Source of the DNA: Ottelia alismoides
Lineage: Eukaryota; Streptophyta; Magnoliopsida; Alismatales; Hydrocharitaceae
DNA: 64,000 nt
Direction of reading: 5' to 3'
Assembly: GCA_037367405.1 (NCBI GenBank)
Contig: JAZKJV010004142.1
Span: 186,001-250,000, forward strand
Within the stretch, counting starts at the first letter, position 1. Each line of letters opens with the position of its first letter. Position numbers and translations under genes: made by a program. Positions 52,180-60,190 of this stretch are shown here, piece by piece. Under the pieces are notes generated by a model, which worked only from the letters and a program-made list of their open reading frames with translations, was not told the DNA's origin and did not search any database.

Positions 52180-53181
52180 TCAATTGCCTCCCGACCCTAA
52201 AACTTCACCGCCTGCTCGCGTAGCCATAGCATGCAGCGCCTGGCTGTCCGTGGAATCAGCAAGAAACCGAATGGCCCCATCCGCAAAGGCGGCATTCGCA
52301 CCAGTGGTGTGAAAACTATAAAGGCCTTCAAGATCATTCGACTCGTTGACTTTGGGATTTAGGTTGAACAGCAATGAAGAATAGGAGCCACTGATCGCCC
52401 AAGCGGAGCAATTGACAGAGGTATTACCTGGGGAATTGAACGTACGATCGAGCTTGCCACGGACGTAAATATCGGGACGCCCAGCTATCTCGCCGACAAC
52501 GATCGTATTGGACAGACCATCGCCTATCTCTCGAAAGTTAGTCTGTTTTGGAGCCGTGTAAGCTCCGTCTTGATTGACAGATTTACCTTTAACGTGCCTC
52601 GGCAAACCCCAGACACCCTGTTCCACCTTGATATTGCTCAGCATCACACCAATTGATTCGGTACCCAATGCAATTCCACCGATTGCTACATAGTCACTTC
52701 GACCAGCAATGCCAATTGCGTCGTTTGGTGCATACTGTTGCACGGACCAAAACCGCGTTTGGTTACTGGTGGAGGGACAGAGGAAAACAGGAAGCTCAAG
52801 TCGAACAATCGATTGATTCGAAGGACTGGATGCAGCCACCTTATTGTCGATGCGATTGTATAGCGGAGACTGCTCAAGCTGGGGAAGCAACGCGGTTCGC
52901 CATGAGTGAAAATGGTATTCGTCCCAATATTTTTCTGGGAAGGTTTTGGTCGCCCCTAGATATTCAAACGAGCCGTTGTAAAGTGGCGGAAAATGTCTAT
53001 TGGCGTCGTGAAACGACTGGACTGCAAGAATGCATTGTCGCAAATTGTTCTGGCAAATAACACGTCGAGCAGACTCTCGAGCGCTTTGTATCGCTGGCAA
53101 CAAGAGTGCAAGCAGCAATCCGATGATTGCCACAACCACCAGGAGCTCGACAAGCGTTATGCCTCTAAGTTTGCGTTTCAT
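52180..53181 (-). CDS. DUF1559 pseudopilin-like protein (module B)
   Basis: 333 residues from the ATG at 53181, with GAGGTGCC upstream. N-terminus MKRKLRGITLVELLVVVAIIG with prepilin-type GITLVE, then LPAIQSARESARRVICQNNLRQ, and C-terminal SFHTTGANAAFADGAIRFLADS. It is convergent with the module B membrane protein, unlike module A where the DUF1559 gene follows on the same strand, so the region seems to have inverted. The first 45 residues and the leader are nearly the same as in the gene at 45349. Confidence 0.93.
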   Translation of the reverse strand: MKRKLRGITLVELLVVVAIIGLLLALLLPAIQSARESARRVICQNNLRQCILAVQSFHDANRHFPPLYNGSFEYLGATKTFPEKYWDEYHFHSWRTALLPQLEQSPLYNRIDNKVAASSPSNQSIVRLELPVFLCPSTSNQTRFWSVQQYAPNDAIGIAGRSDYVAIGGIALGTESIGVMLSNIKVEQGVWGLPRHVKGKSVNQDGAYTAPKQTNFREIGDGLSNTIVVGEIAGRPDIYVRGKLDRTFNSPGNTSVNCSAWAISGSYSSLLFNLNPKVNESNDLEGLYSFHTTGANAAFADGAIRFLADSTDSQALHAMATRAGGEVLGSGGN

Positions 53182-53235
53182 ACCGGCACCTCTTTTGTTG
53201 CAAAGACGAACTCGTGATTTCACGATACCAAAGTA

Positions 53236-55977
53236 CTACTTTGCATGTTCCAATCTGATTTCAAGCGGCTTGGGAACAGTCCCCTGGTCGAACTCTACGG
53301 CTGCTAAGAAGTCATACATAGTCGGCAAAAGGGAGTGAAGATTCGTGGCAAAGGGTCGACCTGAATTTCCTCGCCTCGGATAGGGAATCTTATCGCCGCC
53401 TACTCCAGGCTTTAGATTTCCACTAAACGATTTGAACGTGAGAATCCCCTTGCCAGGTAAGACGGGAATCGAGAAGACGCCATTCTTGTCGGTGGCGTAA
53501 ACATACTCTTGATTGCTCTTGGTCAAAGTCGGAATGCGATCCAAAATCGGGTCGCCCAGCAACAGAAAGTACTCAACCGTACCATCGACTGGAGCACCAC
53601 TGGAATCCATGACTTTGCCCGTCAACTGGACTCCTTGTTTCAAGGGGACTTTCAAATCGTCATTTGATTCTGTAGCCCTCAAGTTGACCTCGATGCCGCC
53701 AATCAAGTAGTTGGAATTTTTGGGCGGCTGAAACTGCAGTTCGCTTCGGCCCAGGGGCAGCCCTTCAAGCTCGAACCGGCCCTGGGCATCGGTAGTGCTG
53801 TTGACGGCGCCAGCAACGATCGATCCACCAACGACCTCGTGCTCGGTGCGAAATGCACGGACGGCAATATCCTTGATCGGCTTACCCGAATCGGCATCCA
53901 CTACATGCCCAACAACTCGCTGAGTGGCTCCAGCTACGTAAGTAAACTCACGCGGCAAGATAATCGCGCGTTGGACTGGGGCACTAGGAACAGGCTGATA
54001 CTCGAAGGCGATGGTCTCACCGGATACTGAGCGAACATAAATGCGACTTGTCTCGATACCTGGACCTTGTACCAGCAGTTCAATAACACATGCTCCACCA
54101 AAAGAAGGCAAGCTGAATTGTCCGTTTTCGTCGGCGGAAACCACCATAGAAGACAGCCTGGATGAATCGTAGCCGCTGTATTTTGGAAGCCAATGCTGAA
54201 GCTGATTCAACAAGTGAAGCAAATATTCTTTCTTTTCCTTTGCTTGTTTTGTCCAGTCTTCGAGCGAACCGTCTCGCGACTCATAGACATTGACGAGGGA
54301 AACACGAGCTTTGGCAATACCGCGTCCCTTAGCGTCAATGATCTTACCTTGGATGGGACTCGTGGCACGCTCCAGCGTGATTGAGCCTTCCGGACCAGGT
54401 GATTTCACTAGAAATACCTGGCGAAAGTAGGGTTCGTTCAGCTTGATGAGTTCCCCAGTTGGATCGAAATCCGCCGCAGGGAAGATCCTTAGATGGAATC
54501 CTTCCGTCTCTACCAGGATGCCAGCTTCGGATAAGCTGGCATCAAACCCGTCCTCATCGCTTTGTTTCTTTACGCGGATTGCAAAGTCACCGTTTGCGTC
54601 CGAAACGTCATTCTCGTCGACAGGCCGATTAAATACTTTACCTAAGGGAATCAACCTGATTCTTGCACCTGAGATTGGCTTTCCATCTGAATCAACAATT
54701 CGGCCTTTGAATAGGAATGAATCAGAAGCGACTTCAGTCTTTTTGCCCGAACTCTGCGCAATGACTACATCCTGGCTTTGTGCGGCGGAGATCGAAATGG
54801 TTGCAACACACATGAGTGCCGCCAGAGACGTGGCTATGCCGAATACAAACGCCTGATCGCGTTTCCGTAACTTCGTCCTCCGACCTCGACGATCGTCCAG
54901 CAACCCTGCAACCCGTTGCTCCAGTTTCCAATTGGAAGAAAAGAATCCAACGCTGCCCGGCAATTGTTGTGGGCGCCTAAAAGCCTCAGCAAGCGACAAA
55001 AGTGTTCGACTGTAAGCTGTCGCAGGCAACGTCGCGAGTACAAAATTGTCACAAACTTCCTCGCGAGCCTTCGCAAGTTCACGGTTGAGCTTGCTGACCA
55101 AAGGATGGGGCCAGAATATTGCCGATACAAAGTTCTGAAGCAGAACCGATACTTGGTCGCGACGTACGATATGAGCAACTTCGTGCACGAAAATTCCGGA
55201 CAGCTCGCAGGGACTCAAATGGCTAACTAGCTGGCTCGGCAGGACAACCGTCCCAAGTCGTAAGCCAGCAGCGATGGGCCCAGAGACCGCATCTGAAACC
55301 GTAAGCCTCGGCATTCGGTTGCGATTGATTCCCGCATCGACGCATGCCTGTTCAAACAATCGCATAAGTTCCTGGTTTGCAATCGGCTGGGCCTGACGTA
55401 GGATGCGCGACATACGCCCCCAGCCCACCGATATCCGCGTTAGCAATACGCCCGCGCCTATTGCCCATACGACAAGACTCAGGTCGGCAGCGATTCGCAA
55501 CCAGGAAGGAATCCATTGAATCACCTGACTGGATGTAACCGATGTACTTGTGACCGAATCGAATTCCTTTGGTGGCGTGTCGGCAGCGATGGTCGTCCAT
55601 GAGACTTCGTCGCTTACATCGTGAGTCTTACCTGCAACGTCGATTGGTTGCTTGACATCCAGCGATGCCTGCGCAAAGCGATTTGGCACATTTGCCGTTA
55701 TTGGCTGAGGAACAGAATTTCTGCTGGAAGGACTGTAATCATTTGCCGAAAATACAATCCAACCACTGCCAGTGTACTGTTGCCATGTGGCCAGTATCGG
55801 ACTGAACAGCAATAGTACCAAGGAACAGTAAAGAACCCAATAACGTGTAACCGGACACCTCCGAAGCAACGCGGCGCACAGCAAAGCGGTCGCAGTAAGG
55901 ATTGTCGCTTGCAAACCAACATTGATTGCCCAAACCGAAATAGGATCGAGGACGGATAGTGACCGAGCCACATTCAT
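53236..55977 (-). CDS. BlaR1-like M56 membrane metallopeptidase with carboxypeptidase-regulatory-like repeats
   Basis: 913 residues. Four spans in the first 400 residues and the zinc-protease motif HEVAH (SGIFVHEVAHIVRRDQ) with a downstream AREEVCDNF. A fourth span (AFVFGIATSLAALMCVATISISA) ends the peptidase part. The long extracellular half has four carboxypeptidase-regulatory-like beta domains (FKGRIVDSDGKPISGARIRL, IQGKIIDAKGRGIAKARVSL, VVGHVVDADSGKPIKDIAVR, LTGKVMDSSGAPVDGTVEYF) instead of a penicillin-binding sensor. Family members sense an outside signal and cleave a BlaI-type repressor. It shares the ATGA overlap with the blaI-like gene upstream. Confidence 0.93.
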   Translation of the reverse strand: MNVARSLSVLDPISVWAINVGLQATILTATALLCAALLRRCPVTRYWVLYCSLVLLLFSPILATWQQYTGSGWIVFSANDYSPSSRNSVPQPITANVPNRFAQASLDVKQPIDVAGKTHDVSDEVSWTTIAADTPPKEFDSVTSTSVTSSQVIQWIPSWLRIAADLSLVVWAIGAGVLLTRISVGWGRMSRILRQAQPIANQELMRLFEQACVDAGINRNRMPRLTVSDAVSGPIAAGLRLGTVVLPSQLVSHLSPCELSGIFVHEVAHIVRRDQVSVLLQNFVSAIFWPHPLVSKLNRELAKAREEVCDNFVLATLPATAYSRTLLSLAEAFRRPQQLPGSVGFFSSNWKLEQRVAGLLDDRRGRRTKLRKRDQAFVFGIATSLAALMCVATISISAAQSQDVVIAQSSGKKTEVASDSFLFKGRIVDSDGKPISGARIRLIPLGKVFNRPVDENDVSDANGDFAIRVKKQSDEDGFDASLSEAGILVETEGFHLRIFPAADFDPTGELIKLNEPYFRQVFLVKSPGPEGSITLERATSPIQGKIIDAKGRGIAKARVSLVNVYESRDGSLEDWTKQAKEKKEYLLHLLNQLQHWLPKYSGYDSSRLSSMVVSADENGQFSLPSFGGACVIELLVQGPGIETSRIYVRSVSGETIAFEYQPVPSAPVQRAIILPREFTYVAGATQRVVGHVVDADSGKPIKDIAVRAFRTEHEVVGGSIVAGAVNSTTDAQGRFELEGLPLGRSELQFQPPKNSNYLIGGIEVNLRATESNDDLKVPLKQGVQLTGKVMDSSGAPVDGTVEYFLLLGDPILDRIPTLTKSNQEYVYATDKNGVFSIPVLPGKGILTFKSFSGNLKPGVGGDKIPYPRRGNSGRPFATNLHSLLPTMYDFLAAVEFDQGTVPKPLEIRLEHAK

Positions 55978-56396
55978 TTTTGATCTCCCTTCTTAGGTGA
56001 GGATTTCTTTTTTGCTTGTGAATCTGCGGCGTCGATCATCCCGCGAATTCGTTCGGCCTCATCGGCCGTCAACCCGCGATACTCCATAAGTGCGTTCACC
56101 ATTTCTTCTGGCGATCCACCAAAGAATCGATCCACCATCTGCGCGACCTTTGCACCCAAAGACGTGGTTCGAGGGCGATTCGCCGAGTACCAAAACGTGC
56201 GGCCGTCTTCACGATGTTTGAGCCAGCCTCGTTCTTCTAGACGCACCATCATTGTCTGAATGGTATTGCGAGCCACGTCACGCTTTTCCCCCAACACGTC
56301 ACGGACTTGAGTCACGGTCACTTCGCCGTTGCCCCAAACCACTTCCATGATTTCCCGCTGGGCTGCGGTAAGGGGTGTCGTATCGGGCTTTGTCAT
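55974..56396 (-). CDS. BlaI/MecI-family transcriptional repressor
   Basis: 140 residues from the ATG at 56396, with GGGAGA upstream. The winged-helix domain: LTAAQREIMEVVWGNGEVTV, TQVRDVLGEKRDVARNTIQTMMVRLEERGWLKHREDGRTFWYS; a C-terminal dimer part MVDRFFGGSPEEMVNALMEYRGLTADEAERI follows. It overlaps the M56 peptidase gene by four bases. A palindrome just upstream fits its operator. Confidence 0.95.
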   Translation of the reverse strand: MTKPDTTPLTAAQREIMEVVWGNGEVTVTQVRDVLGEKRDVARNTIQTMMVRLEERGWLKHREDGRTFWYSANRPRTTSLGAKVAQMVDRFFGGSPEEMVNALMEYRGLTADEAERIRGMIDAADSQAKKKSSPKKGDQK

Positions 56397-56430
56397 CGAA
56401 TCATTTCTCCCATGCAGGACCACTGGCCTT

Positions 56431-56449
56431 TACCTACTGCGTGTAGGTA
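56431..56449. promoter_or_regulatory. Likely BlaI operator
   Basis: TACCTAC-TGCGT-GTAGGTA is a perfect 7-base inverted repeat 35 bases upstream of the blaI-like ATG. It keeps the TAC...GTA ends of known BlaI operators. A second half-site CGTAGGTATG is at about 56464. Both suggest autoregulation of the blaI-M56 operon. Confidence 0.65.
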
Positions 56450-56765
56450 TTATTGCCGACACGGCGTAGGTATGTCAACAATCTTTGTCCAAATTTGTGG
56501 AAAATCGACGCGAAATCGATCAGCTGCGAACTGAAGCTGACTTGGTTAACACCAGCAGAGATAAACGTGCGGAGTTGATATATGGCAGAACTCGCGGATG
56601 CAAGTTGGGCCTTTAATCTCACTTCCGGAAGACATTAGGGGGCGATGGTCACGACTTTGGGTTTTCTGGTGCATCCGAATAACGCGCCCAGCCACGCCAC
56701 GAGAACTACGACACGAAGGTACTTCAACATTTCGAATCTATGGTCTTCGAGTCTATGGGACGGCC
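56450..56765. other. Gap downstream of the panB-like gene
   Basis: About 315 bases between the operator and the end of the PanB-like gene. One more operator half-site and then nothing recognised. Confidence 0.4.
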
Positions 56766-57668
56766 TCAAGTTACCCCGTCAAGATGTGCGAGGAAGCGTT
56801 CGATCAGCCCCTCAGGTGCTTTGACGACATGTTCTGGGCCTGGAAACCCGCCGCTTTTCACATCGTTGATATAGTCGCGAAACCCTTCGACTCGCTCCAC
56901 TTGCATCGCCTGTTCCATCTTGAACAAGTTTCGATACTGTTTCGTGTGTCGCGGATAAGGTGGAGCATGGTTGCCCAAAATATCTTCAGCGAACATAAAT
57001 TGGATGTCACCGCCACTACCCGCACCAATCGATGAAGTCACCAAGCTCGTACGACGGGAAATCTCTGTGAGCAACTCGGCCGGTACGACTTCAACTTCGA
57101 CCGCCCAAGCACCGGCTGCTTCGAAAGACTTAATCTGCTCGAACACCCAGATGGCCTCGTCCATGGTCTTGCCAACCGCCTTGAGTCCACCTGTCCAAGT
57201 ACTCAAGCGGGGCACTAGACCAGCGTGAGCTTGAACAGGAATTCCAACGCTGGAAACCGCCCGAATGAATTCGGGGCCCCATTGGCACATAATTCCATCC
57301 GCACCAGCTTCCATGGCGTCAAAGCCCGCGCGAACCGCTTCCTGCACCGTCGCAATTTTAGTCAGCCCAATGCAGAAGGTCATGAAGGTGTTTGGCGCAG
57401 CTTTGCGGATCGCGATGGCGCTGGCCGGATTCCTCGGATCAAATTTGACCTTAAGTGTGTCGATTCCCGCCTCTTCCGCTGCCGCTGCCTCGTTCGTCGT
57501 AAACGGCATTGTCTCTGTCAGAACCGTTCTTCCTTTCAAGCTTTGAAGGTGCTTGATGGTATGATTGCGAGTGCCATACTCGCCGCCCAAAGTCATGATC
57601 CGGTGCAACCCACGTTTGTGAGCATCTCGAGGAGGTAAGGTGCTAGAGGTTGGTACATCTGGCTTCAT
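56766..57668 (-). CDS. PanB-like TIM-barrel protein (divergent)
   Basis: 300 residues from the ATG at 57668; a longer frame reaches 57779. PanB makes ketopantoate from oxoisovalerate and methylene-tetrahydrofolate. The C-terminal half matches PanB well: IPVQAHAGLVPRLSTWTGGLKAVGKT, EAAGAWAVEVEVVPAELLTEISRRTSL, SIGAGSGGDIQF, RDYINDVKSGGFPGPEH. In the N-terminal half the metal Asp of AYD and the next Asp are replaced (LTETMPFTTN, MTFCIGLTK), so normal PanB activity is doubtful. It may be a paralogue with another lyase function. Confidence 0.8.
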   Translation of the reverse strand: MKPDVPTSSTLPPRDAHKRGLHRIMTLGGEYGTRNHTIKHLQSLKGRTVLTETMPFTTNEAAAAEEAGIDTLKVKFDPRNPASAIAIRKAAPNTFMTFCIGLTKIATVQEAVRAGFDAMEAGADGIMCQWGPEFIRAVSSVGIPVQAHAGLVPRLSTWTGGLKAVGKTMDEAIWVFEQIKSFEAAGAWAVEVEVVPAELLTEISRRTSLVTSSIGAGSGGDIQFMFAEDILGNHAPPYPRHTKQYRNLFKMEQAMQVERVEGFRDYINDVKSGGFPGPEHVVKAPEGLIERFLAHLDGVT

Positions 57669-57911
57669 AAGTTGATCTTCTGTTCCAGTTATTGACTCAG
57701 GTTCAAGATAAAGGGGTTCGGACTTCGACAATCTCAACCTTGCCAAGGGAGAGCTGAGTAAATCCTTGTGCAATCCCACTTTTTGCCAACCCTGGGTAGG
57801 GATTGACCGAATTGCTCGTTGGTACTACGCTTACGCTCTAATATATCGGGCCGAGAGGAATACGAGGCGGTCCATATTCAGAACTTTGGAACTTGACAAG
57901 ATAGATAAACT

Positions 57912-58088
57912 ATGGGAACTGAACGTACTCGCGAACTTCGCCGTCGACGCCATCGCAAAAAAGCGGTTGCAAAGTTAACCAAGCGTGCCGAGAAGGGCTC
58001 CAAGGCGGATAAAGCGATTGTCGTTGACAAGCTCCGCAAATTGACGCCTGGTGCGTCAGTAATCATTGCGCGATTAGGCTTGAACTAA
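57912..58088 (+). CDS. Small basic protein
   Basis: 58 residues: MGTERTRELRRRRHRKKAV.., a very Arg/Lys-rich start, then KADKAIVVDKLRKLTPGASVII. Small proteins of this pattern are common in planctomycetes (DUF6800-like, from memory and unsure). The frame is closed by stops on both sides with a plausible but weak AAGATAG upstream. Located just before the sufS-sufE gene on the same strand; function unknown. Confidence 0.6.
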   Translation: MGTERTRELRRRRHRKKAVAKLTKRAEKGSKADKAIVVDKLRKLTPGASVIIARLGLN

Positions 58089-58183
58089 ACGTCGCCCTGA
58101 GGCAAACAAATTGAATCTTCAAAGGCACCCGCGTCCATTTGCTCGGGTATTCGCCTGCACTCGAACGAAAGCGGAGCATGTAG

Positions 58184-59896
58184 ATGCTTCCGCTTGACGT
58201 CGAAAAAGTGCGCCGTGATTTTCCGATTCTTCAAACGGCCATGAATGGCCGGCCGTTGATCTATCTCGACAACGGTGCGACAACGCAGAAACCACAGGCT
58301 GTGATTGATGCCCTTGTTCGCTATTACTCGAACGACAATGCGAACATTCATCGCGGAGTATACGAACTAAGTCAGCGGGCGACGGAAGGTTTTGAGGAAG
58401 CTCGTCGCAAAGTCGCCGCGTTCATTAACGCATCGGATCCCAACTGCTGTATCTTTGTTCGAGGAACCACAGAAGCCATCAATCTAGTCGCCAATTGCTG
58501 GGGCAAGACTGGTCTTCGCGAGGGCGATGAAGTTGTCGTGACTCAACTCGAGCATCACTCGAATATTGTTCCATGGCAAATGGCTTGCCAAGCCACTGGA
58601 GCAAAGCTGTGTGTGTTGCCAATGACCGATGATGGCCGCTTGGATCTTTCCAACTTGGACCAATGGATTCATTCAAAGACGAAGATGGTTTCTATTCAGC
58701 ATGTTTCAAATGCTTTGGGAACGATCCATGATTTGCCAAAGATCATCGCGCGTGCTCGTAATATGGGCGCAAAGGTCTTGGTCGATGGGGCGCAATGGAT
58801 TGGGCATTATCCAACCAACATTGAAATGCTGGATTGCGATTTTTACACGTTCAGTGGCCATAAGCTCTTTGGCCCAACAGGAATCGGGGTCCTTTGGGGA
58901 AAACGCGAGTTGCTTGAATCGATGCCACCCTATCAGGGCGGTGGTGATATGATTGATCGAGTCAGTTTTGCTGGGACAACTTATGCTCAGTTGCCCAACA
59001 AATTCGAAGCAGGTACGCCCGATATCGCTGGAGCCATTGGATTGGCCGCGGCAATCGACTATGTCAACTCGATTGGCTTTGACAAGATTGTTCCCTACGA
59101 AGACCAATTGCTCGCGTATGCATCCGAGCAATTGCAGCAAGTCAAGGGCCTTCGCATTCTCGGGAACGTTCACGACAAAGCGGCCGTGATCAGCTTTGTA
59201 TGCGAAGGCATTGCCAGTCTAGATGTTGGCATATGGCTGGACCGGCAAGGTATCGCCGTGCGAACTGGTCACCACTGTTGTATGCCCTTGATGGAACGGT
59301 TGGGTGTCAGTGGAACCGTGCGGGCTTCCTTTGCGTTCTACAACACACGCGAAGAAGTTGATCTGCTGGCTCAAGCACTTAAGACGCTAATTGATCAGCG
59401 GTCATCTCAACAAACGATCGTCGCAGAAACTTCGATTGCTTTTGCCAAAGCAAAAGCGCCTACACCGTCAGAAGCAGCTGACGCGCTGGCCGAAGAGTTT
59501 TTGGCTTTCGATGACCGCGAGAGCAAAACGGAACTGCTGATCGACATGGCGCGTCGATTGCCCAGTCACTTTGCTCAGCTAAAGCCGCTTTGCAAGGCGG
59601 TGCCCGGATGCATGAGCGAAGTCTATCTGCTTGGCAGACCGATGGCGGACCAGCCTGAAAAATTGGAGTTCGTGGCGGACTCGAACGCCGAGATCGTGCG
59701 GGGATTGATTGCCGTAATGGAAGAACTCTTTTCGGGCCAGGATGCCAAATTGCTTCTGGAATTCGATATCGAAGCATTTTTTCGCCGCATAGGGCTCGAT
59801 CAGTTCGTTTCCAGCCAGCGTCGTAGCGGCCTGAACGGAATGATTCGGACGATCCGCACCTTGGCGACCGCGATTGTCGAACGCGAGAAAGTTTAG
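58184..59896 (+). CDS. Cysteine desulfurase SufS fused to SufE
   Basis: 570 residues. The first 410 or so are SufS: LDNGATTQKPQAV, LEHHSNIVPW, DGAQWIGH, SGHKLFGPTG with the PLP Lys near 227, and RTGHHCCMP with the catalytic Cys365. After a 20-residue Ala/Pro-rich linker, residues about 430-570 are a SufE domain with the acceptor Cys476 in VPGCMSEVYL. SufS takes sulfur from cysteine and SufE accepts and passes it on for Fe-S cluster assembly; fusion fixes the pair 1:1. No sufBCD genes are in view. The protein is complete in one frame, so the fusion is not an artefact of a lost stop. Confidence 0.95.
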   Translation: MLPLDVEKVRRDFPILQTAMNGRPLIYLDNGATTQKPQAVIDALVRYYSNDNANIHRGVYELSQRATEGFEEARRKVAAFINASDPNCCIFVRGTTEAINLVANCWGKTGLREGDEVVVTQLEHHSNIVPWQMACQATGAKLCVLPMTDDGRLDLSNLDQWIHSKTKMVSIQHVSNALGTIHDLPKIIARARNMGAKVLVDGAQWIGHYPTNIEMLDCDFYTFSGHKLFGPTGIGVLWGKRELLESMPPYQGGGDMIDRVSFAGTTYAQLPNKFEAGTPDIAGAIGLAAAIDYVNSIGFDKIVPYEDQLLAYASEQLQQVKGLRILGNVHDKAAVISFVCEGIASLDVGIWLDRQGIAVRTGHHCCMPLMERLGVSGTVRASFAFYNTREEVDLLAQALKTLIDQRSSQQTIVAETSIAFAKAKAPTPSEAADALAEEFLAFDDRESKTELLIDMARRLPSHFAQLKPLCKAVPGCMSEVYLLGRPMADQPEKLEFVADSNAEIVRGLIAVMEELFSGQDAKLLLEFDIEAFFRRIGLDQFVSSQRRSGLNGMIRTIRTLATAIVEREKV

Positions 59897-60190
59897 AAAG
59901 TTAACTCGCCGTTGTAGGCCGATTTCTCCGAAATCGGCGCACGCAGTAACCCTCTCCGCTCGTGTACCTAGCGACTATCCCATAGGGAGAGTTGGGTAAA
60001 CCAATAGCAACCAACAACTTAAAAAAACGCACGACATCCTGTGTGAGAGTTAGCTAGGTAAGTTCCTCATGCAGGTTACCGTCTGACACAGCCCTCTGCG
60101 CTGATGGATGCATGTTGAGGAGATTTGGACTAGAATAGAAATTCTGCCTTCCAAGACTCCCCTCCATCCCACCTGACTAGGAACATGAAC
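59897..60190. repeat. Copy of the dispersed palindromic repeat family
   Basis: 59919-59937 is CCGATTTCTCCGAAATCGG, followed by CCGCTCGTGTACCTAGCGAC and, after a gap, CAACAACTTAAAAAAACGCA (near 60008), the same order as in 28587-28722. The 28.4 kb and 59.9 kb copies are about 31 kb apart. The promoter of the following giant gene should be near 60100-60180. Confidence 0.8.
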
